Source: an uncultured Bacteroidales bacterium (GTDB lineage Bacteria; Bacteroidota; Bacteroidia; Bacteroidales; FEN-979). Taken from it: DNA of 64,000 bases. The stretch is from contig CAIVAT010000116.1 of assembly GCA_903903985.1 (NCBI GenBank), positions 1 to 64,000 of the forward strand, read 5' to 3'. The notes under the pieces were generated by a model. That model was not told the DNA's origin and made no database searches. It saw nothing but the letters and a program-made list of their open reading frames with translations. Shown in pieces: positions 27,171-37,048 of this stretch. Every line of letters starts with the position of its first letter. Within the stretch, counting starts at the first letter, position 1. The position numbers and the translations under genes were made by a program.

Positions 27171-27187
27171 GCTTTGGAAACTGCCTT

Positions 27188-30118
27188 TTATTTCATTATC
27201 ACGAGTTTCTTCACCAATATACTGGTTTCTGTCTTTACAATGATGTTATACGTGCCCTGTGATGCTTCAGAAAGGTCGATCTGATAGTCTTTTTCGCCCT
27301 TGCAGTGCTTGTTAAGAATGACCTTGCCGCTGTAATCCTGAACGCTCACATCCATGGCACGGCCATCTGCCCGGCCCGGAACGATTTTAAAAATTCCACA
27401 GGTAGGATTTGGATAAATGCGGATGGTGCCGGCAACATTTTCTTCCACGCCAATGCTTGATTTTGCCTGGGTCACGGTGACGGTCTGCACCGGCAGTCCG
27501 GCTATGGTCACTTCAATGTTTGCCACCCGGGGCTGATTGGTGGTATTTTGAGTATAATCAGCAACAAGGGTTCCATTTCCGGAACCTGAATTCGTAAAGA
27601 CGCACCAGGATGCATTCCCGGTTACAGTCCAGATGGTATTTGAAGTAATTGCGAAAGCTGTACTGCCTGCGATCGAAGAAACATTCTGGTTCAGCGGGGA
27701 AATTGCCAAAATCGGAGCAGCCCCTGCCTGGGTTACAGTGACGGTTTGGGGGGCAAGTCCGGATACAGTAACAGCAATATTACACACCCTTGGAGCTATG
27801 GAAATATTTTCTTCATAGGTTGCTGCGACCGGTTCACTGTTAGAACCTGCAGGTGTTACGGTACACCAGGATGCATCGCTGGTAACCGTCCAGGCAGTAT
27901 TGGAAGCCACATCGAACTGCGTGATTCCGGCTGCAGGTGAAACTCCCTGGTTGGCGGGAGAAACGGAAAGTACTGGCGCAGCTGCCTCCTGGTATACGGT
28001 AACCAGTTGCGTACCGGCATTTGCACCGGTAACGGTGATGGACGCCATACGAGCCGTTACGGTAGGATTATCGCCATACAGTACACGGATGGTGTCATTG
28101 CCTGACCCCGCTGGTGTAGGGGTGCACCATGACGCATCGCTTTGTGTCGTCCAGGTTGTGTTGGAGGCAACGATGAACTCGGTATTGCCCGAAATGGCAG
28201 GCACGTTCTGGGTGATGGGTGTAACGTTAACAAACGGTGCAGCAGGAGTCGTCAATTTCACCCTGAGACCTGTAGCGGTTCCTCCTGAACTAACGGCCAC
28301 AATTCTGAAGAAATAGTTTGTGTCGCTCAACAAGCCGGTCACATCAGCAGTTACATTGAGGCTGTCGGAACCGGAACCTGCTGAAACGGACGGGGTGATA
28401 AAATTCATCGTTCCAGGGGTATTGCCATATTCAAAATGGTAATCGGTTGGTATCCCATTGGGGTTCACCATGCCATTCAGGGTTGCCGTGGTAGATGTAA
28501 CAGCGGAAGCAGGCCGTGTTAACACTCCGGGTGCAAATTGATATCTGAATGAGGCGATTTTTGTTTTGCGGCTGCCGCCACTGCCAATATATTCACTTGT
28601 AAACCAGAAAGTTTTATCATCGGTGGGATCGACAGAAAGCTGAGCATAGTCGCCCCATCTGTTGGCTCCGGTTTGAGAATATGCCCCCAGCTGGATCGTA
28701 TCCTCAGCGATATCAAGAATGCCTGATGCACTTTCATAGGCCCCGGCTGATTGTCCGCAATAGAAAATACTGGGGAACATGGTGGAACTTGAAACCGAAT
28801 AACCCAGTCCGATTTCATTGAACCCGTTGAGCATGATGCTGCCCATCCATCGGCTTTGTAAATCGGGGGCATAGGTTCCCTGCTGCCGTACTTCCCAGTT
28901 GCCCGTGCTTTTCCGCAGTTCATACCAGCGGATCCCTGCATGGCGTACCCCATCAACATTGACAGTATGACAACAAACAATGGTTTGATAGGAACCGAAA
29001 TTGCGATATTGCGGCACATTCATGATGCATTGCGGAATTCCATCCACACGCTGGCTTGTATTTTTCTGCTCAATATTATTCCAGTTATTACCAAAATTGC
29101 TGCTGAATGGCTGCACATCCAATTGTTGGGTACGCACAAAGCCTGAGTTCGCCGGGGTCGTCCAGTCAACAGTCAGTTCATAGAGCCAAAGCTGGTCGGT
29201 ACCTCCACCCAGGGCATCATCATTGAATGCAACGTACATGCCTGGTGTCCCGGCGGGGGCCAGCGGGCCATCATTGTCAATTGGCGGAACGCACATAAAA
29301 CCATCCACGGAGCTCGGGAGCCAGGCATTGACGAATCCGATTGCCAGCGCCGTTCCACCGGTAAGCATCTGTTCCCGTTGAAACACATAAATGTCGTTGG
29401 CCCCAGCATTGTTGTCGCCCATGTAATATCCATCGCGCCAAACGCTGAATTTCGGGTAGTCGGGCATCGAAGCCACCGGGAAGGAATACTGATGCCAGGT
29501 ACCGGTTGGATCGTTGGTGGAAGAAACCGCCATGAGCATATAGTTGGTCCCTGAATAGGGGATCGAGAACTCGGTAACCAACCACCGGTCAGCTGCCTCA
29601 TCATACAGAATAATCGGGTCTCCGTCGTTCCGGTTGGCTCCCGGCACATTTCCAAACAATTGGTTTATATTGGTCGGGCCGGCAACCAGCGTTCCTGATT
29701 TATCATAGATGGCATAAACCGTATTGATGGTCTGCATATAATGGTTGGGGCCGGCAACTCCATTGTCATCGGGGGGGTAATAGGGAGAGGTTTGTCCATT
29801 GAAATTTTTAAGCGGGTCTTTATTGCCGATGGTAGCGCCCATGAAGTCCTGGGTTGCAGGATCGATCCCTTTAGGCAATGCGGTGGCCGCATAAGGGAAA
29901 ATACGGTTTTTCAGGTCTTTGTTCAGTGTGCGCTGCAACCCCTTTAATTCAAGCTGATGAAATTCAGCAGCCGTCATTGCCGGTATATCACGTAAAGGTT
30001 TGCTCAACCCATAATAGGTTCCCTTGCAAATGTCGGTAGGATGAACAGGCATATTTTGAGCATGCAACGCAAGCAACAACAAGGAAAAAACGGTTGTAAA
30101 AAGTAAATTTCGCACCAT
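27188..30118 (-). CDS. T9SS-secreted multidomain protein with BACON repeats
   Basis: A 976-residue exported protein. Signal peptide at residues 1-20 (NLLFTTVFSLLLLALHAQ). Residues about 100-530 form a large beta-propeller-like domain that begins PDDNGVAGPNHYMQTINTVY and contains WLVTEFSIPY, DNDGPLAPAGTPGMYVAFND and RWGDYAQLSVDPTDDKTFW. A fibronectin-type segment (ATLNGMVNPNGIPTDYHFEY) is next. Three BACON-like repeats follow, each with an ASWCTxTPAGS or similar core, and a Por sorting tail (IRIYPNPTCGIFKI ... VKKLVIMK) closes the protein. Surface or secreted; the binding partner is unknown. Confidence 0.88.
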   Translation of the reverse strand: MVRNLLFTTVFSLLLLALHAQNMPVHPTDICKGTYYGLSKPLRDIPAMTAAEFHQLELKGLQRTLNKDLKNRIFPYAATALPKGIDPATQDFMGATIGNKDPLKNFNGQTSPYYPPDDNGVAGPNHYMQTINTVYAIYDKSGTLVAGPTNINQLFGNVPGANRNDGDPIILYDEAADRWLVTEFSIPYSGTNYMLMAVSSTNDPTGTWHQYSFPVASMPDYPKFSVWRDGYYMGDNNAGANDIYVFQREQMLTGGTALAIGFVNAWLPSSVDGFMCVPPIDNDGPLAPAGTPGMYVAFNDDALGGGTDQLWLYELTVDWTTPANSGFVRTQQLDVQPFSSNFGNNWNNIEQKNTSQRVDGIPQCIMNVPQYRNFGSYQTIVCCHTVNVDGVRHAGIRWYELRKSTGNWEVRQQGTYAPDLQSRWMGSIMLNGFNEIGLGYSVSSSTMFPSIFYCGQSAGAYESASGILDIAEDTIQLGAYSQTGANRWGDYAQLSVDPTDDKTFWFTSEYIGSGGSRKTKIASFRYQFAPGVLTRPASAVTSTTATLNGMVNPNGIPTDYHFEYGNTPGTMNFITPSVSAGSGSDSLNVTADVTGLLSDTNYFFRIVAVSSGGTATGLRVKLTTPAAPFVNVTPITQNVPAISGNTEFIVASNTTWTTQSDASWCTPTPAGSGNDTIRVLYGDNPTVTARMASITVTGANAGTQLVTVYQEAAAPVLSVSPANQGVSPAAGITQFDVASNTAWTVTSDASWCTVTPAGSNSEPVAATYEENISIAPRVCNIAVTVSGLAPQTVTVTQAGAAPILAISPLNQNVSSIAGSTAFAITSNTIWTVTGNASWCVFTNSGSGNGTLVADYTQNTTNQPRVANIEVTIAGLPVQTVTVTQAKSSIGVEENVAGTIRIYPNPTCGIFKIVPGRADGRAMDVSVQDYSGKVILNKHCKGEKDYQIDLSEASQGTYNIIVKTETSILVKKLVIMK

Positions 30119-30143
30119 CGTCAGATTGTTTTAAATTATTTGG

Positions 30144-30151
30144 CAAATATA
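30144..30151 (-). promoter_or_regulatory. -7 box of the BACON-repeat T9SS gene
   Basis: On the minus strand TATATTTG, an exact TAnnTTTG match, lies 26 bases upstream of the ATG at 30118; a TTTTTG run precedes it. Confidence 0.6.
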
Positions 30152-30390
30152 ACAAAAATAATAGGTGTTAGGCTGCGTTTTCGAACCAGGGTTCCCCATG
30201 AGTCCCTCCTGCCCAAGCCAGGGCAGGGAATTGAAAAACATTTCTTTGATATGGCACATAAAAAGTGTATATTTGATTTTCTGTTTACGATTATTAAAAC
30301 CTACTGGCGGAGATTACACAGACCTGTTTCACTAAACTAAAAGCATCAAAAACATCCGATGTTTCCTTTTCAATATTCTGACTGTGGCAA

Positions 30391-30406
30391 CCCGCCAATT
30401 GACGGG
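30391..30406. promoter_or_regulatory. 16-bp near-palindrome upstream of the sensor kinase
   Basis: CCCGCCAATTGACGGG is symmetric about CAATTG apart from one pair, and ends 30 bases before the ATG at 30436. Position and symmetry suit a dimeric regulator site; no regulator is known. Confidence 0.4.
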
Positions 30407-30435
30407 TTCTGGGCAATGGTAACCTTCTTGTTTCC

Positions 30436-33400
30436 ATGAATATAGATCTTCATACCCTCGTCATCCTTTTGGGGCTCACCCATCTGATCCAGGTACTGGT
30501 TTTCTATCACCAGTATATGGTGAATAAATCCTATAACGGGCCTGGCTGGTGGCTGGCATGGAGTGCAGCAGAGGTAATCGGTTTCGGAATCATCCCCTTC
30601 CGGGAAGTAACGCTATGGCTGCCGGTGATCATTATCATTCAAAATTCCATGATCGTTGCCGGAACTGTTTTCCTGTACATCGGGGTGAGACGGTTCTTCA
30701 ACCTGAAGGTCAACCTGTGGGTAATCGTTCCTGTTCTGGCGATATTTTTCATGCTCTTAACCTACTTTTTATTCTTTGACAATAATATTCAGATTCGTTC
30801 AGGTTTGTTTAGTATCACCCTGGCGATCATGTCATTTATCACCGCACAAAGTTTTTTTATTCATAAAACCAAATCCATTGTTTCATCTTCCAATTTCAAT
30901 GCTTTTGTATTCATCGTGCACGGTGGCATTTTTACATACCGTGCATTGATGATCTTCACCGGCACACCGGTTGAGAATTTTTTCACCCCTTCATTGTTCA
31001 ATCTTATCCCTTATCTCGATGCACTTATCGTGAGCCTGTTATGGACATTCGGGCTGATCATCATGCTCAACCAGCGACTGAACGGCGGATTGGCGGAGGC
31101 CAAAGAGGATCTTCAATTGATTTTCAACACAAGCCCCGATGCAGCAGTCATCACCCGTTTGAATGATGGCATGATCGTGGATGTAAACGAAGGATATTGC
31201 ACCATCACCGGGTATACCCGTGACGAGATTGTTGGTAAATCATCTTTGGAAATCAATATCTGGAAAAATTCAGATGACCGGCAGACAATCGTCAGCATTC
31301 TGCAGGAAAAGGGGTCATGTGAAAACTTTGAAGCCAGGTTTCTGATAAAAGACCAGACTGAGATTTTCGGTTTGATGTCAGCCACAGTCATCAATCTGCA
31401 TGACGTTCCGCATATTATCAGCATAACGCGTGATATCACAGGCCGCAAGATGGATGAAGACAAGCTTCGCATCAGTGAAGAAAAGTTCAGGGCTGCGTTT
31501 GACAATATCCTTGAAGGAGTCCAGATAATCGGATTCGATTGGAAATATATTTATCTCAACGGCACCGCGGGATTGCACAGCCGGCGACCGAAAGAAGAAC
31601 TGCTAGGCAGAACCTATTTGGAGGTGTGGCCGGATGGCACCAATACGAACCTTTTCCATCTGATGGAGCAAACGATGAAGGAGCGTGTTCCTCTCAAATT
31701 GGAAAATGAATTTTTTTTCCCTGACAGATCTGCCGGATGGTTCGACCTCAGCATCCAGCCTTCGCCTGAAGGATTATTCATCCTTTCAATTGATATCACC
31801 GAACGGAAAAAGGCTGAGATTGCGTTGCGTGAGAGTGAGCAGAAATTCCGCCAGCACATCATGCATCTCGACGAGGGGTTTTATAGTGTCACTCCTGAAG
31901 GAACCTTGCTGGAACACAACGAGGCATTCAACCGCCTCCTGGGATTTGACAAAACAGAGGATATGAGGGGGAGGCATCTCCCCGATTTTTGGGTGAATCC
32001 TCAAAAACGCTTCGAATATGTCGAAATATTGAAATCCTCGGGTTATATATCAAAATACCCGATTGATGTTAAAACAAAAACCGGAAACATTGTCAACATC
32101 CTGGCAAGTGCACACACGGTCAAAGATAAAGATAATCAAACTGTCAGGATTGAGGGTGTCTTCCTTGATATTTCCGAGCGGAAACGCGAGGAACAGGCAT
32201 TGAAAGAAAGCGAGCACGGCAAATCCATCCTCCTGGCAAAGATGAACGAAGCCCAGAAAATTGCCTTGATCGGAAGCTGGGAATGGAATATGCAAACAGA
32301 TGAGGTATGGTGGTCGGATGAATGTTACCGGATTTTCGGCGTATCCCGATCGGATTACGTTCCAGGATTTGAAACAAACGGAAAGTACATTCATCCTGAC
32401 GATCTGGGACGCTACAATTCATCCTTTGAGCATTCACTTAAATCACATGAGCCGCTGGATTTGAAAATCAGGTTGCTGGCAAATGACGGACGGTTGAAAT
32501 ATTGCCAGGTTAAGGGAAACCCAATTTACAACGATTCGGGGCAACCGGTATGTTTTTCCGGAACGGTGATGGATATCACCAGTTTCCATCATGCGGAAGC
32601 GATGCTTGTAAAAGCGAATCGTGTTTATGCGGTCATCAGTCACATCAACAAAGCAATTGTACACCTGAAAGATAAAAATGAGCTCTTTCAGGAGGTTTGC
32701 CAGATTGCTTTTGGGATTGGGAAATTCCAGCTTTCATGGATCGGATTGGTTTCAGAAGAACAATTTGTCGTACCGGTTGCTTATGCGGGCCATGAACAAG
32801 ATTATCTTAATCAGATCATTGAAATTTCCATTAACGATATCCCTGAGGGGCATGGTCCTACAGGCATAGCGATCAGGGAAGGGCGGCATCATGTGAGCCA
32901 TGATATCGAAAATGACCCCTGTATGATCCTCTGGAAGGAAGAGGCGATTAAACACGGTTATCGTTCTTCCATTGCTTTACCCATCAAAGTATTCGGCAAG
33001 GTTATTGGTTCATTGAACATTTATTCGGATATTCCGTATTTCTTTGACAAAGAAGAAATTGAACTCCTTGATGAAGTAACCAGTGACCTTGGTTTTGCCA
33101 TCGAAAAATTTGAAACGGAAGAGGAATTGCGGCTGAGTGCTGAAAAATTCAAGAATGTTTTCGAACATGCCGCAGTTGGTAAATCAATGACCTACATGGA
33201 CGGGAGTGTGAAGGTGAATATTGCTTTTTGCGATATGCTCGGTTATAGCATGGAAGAGATGTCTATGATCAAATGGCAGGAAATTACCCATGCGGACGAT
33301 ATTGAAGAAGACACCGCTGTCATTGAATCACTCATCAATTTTAAAAGCGAAAAAGCACGATGGGTAAAAAGGTACATTCATAAAAATGGCAGTATGGTAT

Positions 33401-34278
33401 GGGTCGACGTATCCACCGTCTTGCAAAGGGACAAGCAGGGTAAGGGGATGTATTTTATCACCACCATCAATGATATCACAAACCAGGTACTGATACGGGA
33501 GAAGCTACTCGCTGCCTATGATGAAATTAAAGACCTGAATGTTACGCTGGAACAACGGGTTGCGCAACGTACAGCCCAGCTCGAAGCATCCAATAAGGAA
33601 CTGGAAGCATTCACTTACTCTGTGTCGCACGACCTGCGGGCTCCACTGCGCCACATCAGCGGATATGTTGACCTGATCATCCAGCGGTTTCACAGTTTGC
33701 TTCCCGAACAGGGAACACATTACCTTGATATCATTTCAGAATCAGCAAACCAGATGGGTTCGTTGATTGACGACCTGCTGCAATTCTCAAAAAACAGCCG
33801 CCAGGAGATGCAGGTGTCTGAGGTAGATATGAACAACCTGGTGCAGGACGTGATTCAAAACATGAACGACGATTGTCATGGCCGGAACTTCAAATGGGTT
33901 GTTGCCGGCTTGCCGAATGTTGTGGTGGATTATTCACTCATGCGTTTGGTATGGATCAACCTCTTAAGCAACGCCATCAAGTTTACAAGGCAAAGAAAAA
34001 TTGCCAGGATAGAAATCGGATTCCATCAAGACAAAAATGAATTCGTCTTTTTTATTCGTGACAACGGAGCCGGGTTCGATATGCGATATGCACATAAATT
34101 ATTCGGCGTATTTCAACGCATGCATGCCACCGAAGAATTTGAAGGGACCGGTATCGGGCTTGCCAATGTGCGCAGGATCATCCTGAGGCATGGAGGCCGC
34201 ACCTGGGCGGAGGCGGAAGTGGATAAGGGTGCGACCATCTTTTTTTCTTTGCCTGTGGTGATGGGAGGGGATGTATAG
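30436..34278 (+). CDS. Multi-PAS/GAF membrane sensor histidine kinase
   Basis: A 1280-residue hybrid-length sensor. Residues about 1-215 contain seven hydrophobic helices forming a membrane sensor. PAS domains follow at about 225-345, 345-460, 460-585 and 590-715 (each ending with a SxRKxxE/ITERKKAE linker), then a GAF domain at about 725-895 (GRHHVSHDIENDP, GSLNIYSD) and another PAS near 900-1020. A coiled coil (VTLEQRVAQRTAQLEASNKE) leads to the HisKA box SHDLRAPLRH with His1065, and the ATPase has N box NLLSNAIKF, G1 DNGAGFDM, F box FGVFQRMH and G2 GTGIGLANV. No receiver domain is attached; the regulator at 34365 is the obvious partner. Confidence 0.93.
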   Translation: MNIDLHTLVILLGLTHLIQVLVFYHQYMVNKSYNGPGWWLAWSAAEVIGFGIIPFREVTLWLPVIIIIQNSMIVAGTVFLYIGVRRFFNLKVNLWVIVPVLAIFFMLLTYFLFFDNNIQIRSGLFSITLAIMSFITAQSFFIHKTKSIVSSSNFNAFVFIVHGGIFTYRALMIFTGTPVENFFTPSLFNLIPYLDALIVSLLWTFGLIIMLNQRLNGGLAEAKEDLQLIFNTSPDAAVITRLNDGMIVDVNEGYCTITGYTRDEIVGKSSLEINIWKNSDDRQTIVSILQEKGSCENFEARFLIKDQTEIFGLMSATVINLHDVPHIISITRDITGRKMDEDKLRISEEKFRAAFDNILEGVQIIGFDWKYIYLNGTAGLHSRRPKEELLGRTYLEVWPDGTNTNLFHLMEQTMKERVPLKLENEFFFPDRSAGWFDLSIQPSPEGLFILSIDITERKKAEIALRESEQKFRQHIMHLDEGFYSVTPEGTLLEHNEAFNRLLGFDKTEDMRGRHLPDFWVNPQKRFEYVEILKSSGYISKYPIDVKTKTGNIVNILASAHTVKDKDNQTVRIEGVFLDISERKREEQALKESEHGKSILLAKMNEAQKIALIGSWEWNMQTDEVWWSDECYRIFGVSRSDYVPGFETNGKYIHPDDLGRYNSSFEHSLKSHEPLDLKIRLLANDGRLKYCQVKGNPIYNDSGQPVCFSGTVMDITSFHHAEAMLVKANRVYAVISHINKAIVHLKDKNELFQEVCQIAFGIGKFQLSWIGLVSEEQFVVPVAYAGHEQDYLNQIIEISINDIPEGHGPTGIAIREGRHHVSHDIENDPCMILWKEEAIKHGYRSSIALPIKVFGKVIGSLNIYSDIPYFFDKEEIELLDEVTSDLGFAIEKFETEEELRLSAEKFKNVFEHAAVGKSMTYMDGSVKVNIAFCDMLGYSMEEMSMIKWQEITHADDIEEDTAVIESLINFKSEKARWVKRYIHKNGSMVWVDVSTVLQRDKQGKGMYFITTINDITNQVLIREKLLAAYDEIKDLNVTLEQRVAQRTAQLEASNKELEAFTYSVSHDLRAPLRHISGYVDLIIQRFHSLLPEQGTHYLDIISESANQMGSLIDDLLQFSKNSRQEMQVSEVDMNNLVQDVIQNMNDDCHGRNFKWVVAGLPNVVVDYSLMRLVWINLLSNAIKFTRQRKIARIEIGFHQDKNEFVFFIRDNGAGFDMRYAHKLFGVFQRMHATEEFEGTGIGLANVRRIILRHGGRTWAEAEVDKGATIFFSLPVVMGGDV

Positions 34279-34286
34279 GAACATCA

Positions 34287-34306
34287 CGGACCCTCCAAGG
34301 GTCGGT
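34287..34306. terminator. Hairpin between sensor kinase and response regulator
   Basis: GGACCCT-cca-AGGGTC forms a short GC-rich stem after the kinase stop. There is no U tract, so it may only stabilise the upstream message or partly end transcription. Confidence 0.35.
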
Positions 34307-34364
34307 TAATGCAATAAATTAAATGACAGTTGAATAATATCACTAACAGAAGGGAGTTTTACCC

Positions 34365-34811
34365 ATGATTGAATTAAAAACAATCCTGCTGGCTGAAGAC
34401 AATCCAAAGGATGTCGAATTGACTCTTGAAGCACTGAAGGAGCATAGCCTTGCAAACAAAGTTGTTGTTGTCAGGGACGGGGTGGAGGCATTCGAATACC
34501 TGCGCTGCGAAGGGAAATACAAGATGCGTAAAAAAGGGAACCCTGCGGTTTTGCTTTTGGACCTGAAAATGCCGCGCATGGATGGACATGAATTGCTCCA
34601 AGCCATTCGAAGCGATCCCATGTTCAAAACGCTCCCGGTCGTAATCCTTTCCTCTTCAAAAGAAGAACCAGATCTGCAGAAATGTTATGAACTGGGGGTC
34701 AACGCCTATGTGGTGAAACCCGTAAATTTCAAGGATTTCATGGAGGCGGTTAAAAATATTGGTATTTTCTGGGCTTTATTGAACGAGTTGCCACCAGATA
34801 AACGGGATTGA
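34365..34811 (+). CDS. Single-domain response regulator (Rcp1-like)
   Basis: A 148-residue receiver domain without an output domain. Key residues are the acidic pair in LLAEDNPKD, the phosphoacceptor Asp66 in LLLDLKMPRMDG, Ser in VVILSSSKEE and Lys in YVVKPVNFKDF. The length, the NPKD start and the C-terminal extension are typical of Rcp1-type regulators that pair with phytochrome or PAS kinases lacking receivers. It overlaps functionally with the kinases on either side and its stop is one base from the next ATG. Confidence 0.92.
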   Translation: MIELKTILLAEDNPKDVELTLEALKEHSLANKVVVVRDGVEAFEYLRCEGKYKMRKKGNPAVLLLDLKMPRMDGHELLQAIRSDPMFKTLPVVILSSSKEEPDLQKCYELGVNAYVVKPVNFKDFMEAVKNIGIFWALLNELPPDKRD

Positions 34812-34812
34812 C

Positions 34813-36390
34813 ATGGATATAAACAGCAGCAACACCGAGATTTTAAATATATTGTCCCTGGAGGATAATGTGAGGGACTTTGAACTGATAAGGGAACAAC
34901 TGATCGAAGCCGGTTTTTCATTTGACATTACCCGTGTCGATACAGAGAGTTCATTTGTTAATTCACTCCGTACCTGTAAATACGATATCATCCTGGCTGA
35001 TTTCAAATTGCCCGGGTTTGACGCATTCGGAGCATTGAGCATGTGCAATGAAATCAGCCCGGAGATTCCGTTTATTTGCGTTTCCGGGTCCATCGGGGAG
35101 GAAAAGGCCATCGAACTGATAAAAATGGGTGCGGTCGATTATGTTTTCAAAGACAAGCCAAAAAGACTTCCATTGGCCATCAGGCGTGCACTTGAAGAAG
35201 CCAGGGAAAAACTGCTAATCAACCAGAGTGAGGAAAAATTGCGCGACAGTGAACGGAATTATCGGATACTCGCTGATTCAGGCCAGGCATTGATCTGGAC
35301 TGCAGGAACCGATAAACTTTGCAACTATTTCAACAGGGTTTGGCTTGCTTTTACCGGCCGGGCCCTTGACCAGGAACTGGGCAACGGCTGGACGGAAAGT
35401 GTTCATCCGGGTGACCTGCAGCATTGCATGGAAATTTACCTGAACGCTTTTGATCGTCGAAAGACATTTTCTATGGAATACAGGTTGAAGCGGTATGATG
35501 GCGAGTACCGGTGGTTCATTGACGATGGCTGCCCCCGTTATGACAGCAAAGGGGAATTCATTGGCTATATCGGCCACTGTCTCGATATTACTGAGCGGAA
35601 AAAAGCAGAAGCTGAGATAAAAATCCTTAATGAATCCCTGGAACAACGGATTCAGGAACGGACGGCCCAGCTTCTTGCTGCAAACAAAGAAATGGAAGCA
35701 TTTTCATATACTGTTTCCCATGACCTGCGCGCACCACTGCGGGGAATTCACGGATTTACGCAAATCCTGATGGAGGATTATGCAAAATACCTTGATGAAG
35801 AAGGAAGGCGGATTTGTACTGTGATCAAGGATAATTCGTTGAAAATGGGTCATCTGATCGAAGATCTTCTTTCATTTTCCCGGTTAAACCGTATCGAATT
35901 ACAACCATCTGAAACCAATATGAAAGATGTACTGTCTTCTGTTTTCCTGGAATTGACCGACGAAACATCCCGCAAACGGATCACCCTGAATATTGGCAAG
36001 ATCTGCCATGCCCCTGCCGACCCTGTGATGATCAGGCAAGTGTGGTCGAACCTGCTTTCCAATGCCATAAAATACAGTTCCAAAAAGGAGAAAGCGATCA
36101 TTTCAGTTTCTTCATTCCAGGAAAACGGAAAATGCATATTTTGTATCAAAGACAATGGCGCCGGATTCGATATGCAATATTCAAGTAAATTGTTCGGCGT
36201 ATTCCAGCGGCTGCACAACGAACAGGAATACGAAGGAACGGGCGTAGGACTTGCCATTGTTCAGCGGATCGTTCAACGGCATGGTGGGGAAGTTTGGGCG
36301 GAAGGAGAAGTGGGTGAGGGAGCTGCTTTTTATTTTTCGCTGCCGATATGGGACGTGGAAAGTGGCCGCCTGTCTTCCTTTGCAATCTAA
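34813..36390 (+). CDS. Receiver-PAS-histidine kinase
   Basis: A 525-residue soluble kinase: N-terminal receiver (Asp63 in ILADFKLPGFD, Lys in VDYVFKDKPKRLP) at about 10-130, a PAS domain at about 150-265 (LADSGQALIWTAGTDKLCN to YIGHCLDITERKKAE), a coiled coil and a HisKA box SHDLRAPLRGIHGF with His303, then an ATPase with NLLSNAIKYS, DNGAGFDM, FGVFQRLH and GTGVGLAIVQ. Its start is one base after the regulator stop, so the two are coupled. The kinase cores at 33.6 kb and 35.7 kb are close paralogues, and a phosphorelay from the membrane kinase through the small regulator to this protein is plausible. Confidence 0.92.
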   Translation: MDINSSNTEILNILSLEDNVRDFELIREQLIEAGFSFDITRVDTESSFVNSLRTCKYDIILADFKLPGFDAFGALSMCNEISPEIPFICVSGSIGEEKAIELIKMGAVDYVFKDKPKRLPLAIRRALEEAREKLLINQSEEKLRDSERNYRILADSGQALIWTAGTDKLCNYFNRVWLAFTGRALDQELGNGWTESVHPGDLQHCMEIYLNAFDRRKTFSMEYRLKRYDGEYRWFIDDGCPRYDSKGEFIGYIGHCLDITERKKAEAEIKILNESLEQRIQERTAQLLAANKEMEAFSYTVSHDLRAPLRGIHGFTQILMEDYAKYLDEEGRRICTVIKDNSLKMGHLIEDLLSFSRLNRIELQPSETNMKDVLSSVFLELTDETSRKRITLNIGKICHAPADPVMIRQVWSNLLSNAIKYSSKKEKAIISVSSFQENGKCIFCIKDNGAGFDMQYSSKLFGVFQRLHNEQEYEGTGVGLAIVQRIVQRHGGEVWAEGEVGEGAAFYFSLPIWDVESGRLSSFAI

Positions 36391-36426
36391 TTGCAATACT
36401 AATTTGGAATTTGTCCGGTTACTGAT

Positions 36427-36434
36427 TATTTTTG
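36427..36434 (+). promoter_or_regulatory. -7 box of mscL
   Basis: TATTTTTG matches TAnnTTTG, 22 bases before the mscL ATG at 36457. Confidence 0.55.
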
Positions 36435-36456
36435 CGGCTAAAATAAAAACTCAGCC

Positions 36457-36879
36457 ATGAAATTAGTAAAAGAGTTCAAGGAATTTGCCATGCGTGGCAA
36501 TGTGATCGACCTCGCCGTTGGTGTGATCATCGGTGCTGCCTTCGGCAAGGTAGTCGGATCACTTGTCAATGATGTCATCATGCCCCCGATCGGGGTATTG
36601 GTTGGAGGTATGGACTTTAAAAGCCTCGCCTTCACCATTCGCGAGGCAGTAATGGATCCTGCAACCGGTAAAGTTGCAAAGGAAGCAGTCACTTTGAAAT
36701 ATGGCAACTTCATTCAGACGCTGGTCGATTTCACCATTGTTGCATTTGCGATTTTCATGATGGTAAAAGCCGTGATGAACCTCAGCAGAAAGAAAGCGGA
36801 AGAGGCCCCTGCCCCACCCCCGGCTCCGACCAAAGACCAGGAACTCCTTACGGAGATAAGGGATCTGCTGAAGAAATAA
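36457..36879 (+). CDS. mscL: Large-conductance mechanosensitive channel
   Basis: A 140-residue channel that opens under membrane tension to release solutes in osmotic downshock. It shows the conserved start [20 protein letters not shown], then [20 protein letters not shown], a periplasmic loop and the second helix [18 protein letters not shown]. The C-terminal helix has the usual Lys-rich amphipathic end with a Pro/Ala linker. Length and motifs match the family throughout. It is a single gene with its own promoter. Confidence 0.97.
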   Translation: MKLVKEFKEFAMRGNVIDLAVGVIIGAAFGKVVGSLVNDVIMPPIGVLVGGMDFKSLAFTIREAVMDPATGKVAKEAVTLKYGNFIQTLVDFTIVAFAIFMMVKAVMNLSRKKAEEAPAPPPAPTKDQELLTEIRDLLKK

Positions 36880-37048
36880 TTACGATTTATTATTGAAAAC
36901 GACCACATCAGGTACATTAGATCACAAAGATTTGATTTATCGAATATGAAATTGCCTTCCCGATAAATTTCAATGATGGTTCTTTTCTGTTCGAATGTGC
37001 CTGTCGTGGTGAAAGATGCTTTATTTAACTTCCTAAAACTGCTATAAA

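Larger units (their letters stand above)
30119..30435. other. Divergent intergenic region before the sensor kinase operon
   Basis: No gene seen in about 317 bases. It contains a promoter for the minus-strand T9SS gene, a hairpin CCTGCCC-aagcca-GGGCAGG at 30208-30227, and a 16-bp palindrome at 30391-30406. Confidence 0.6.
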
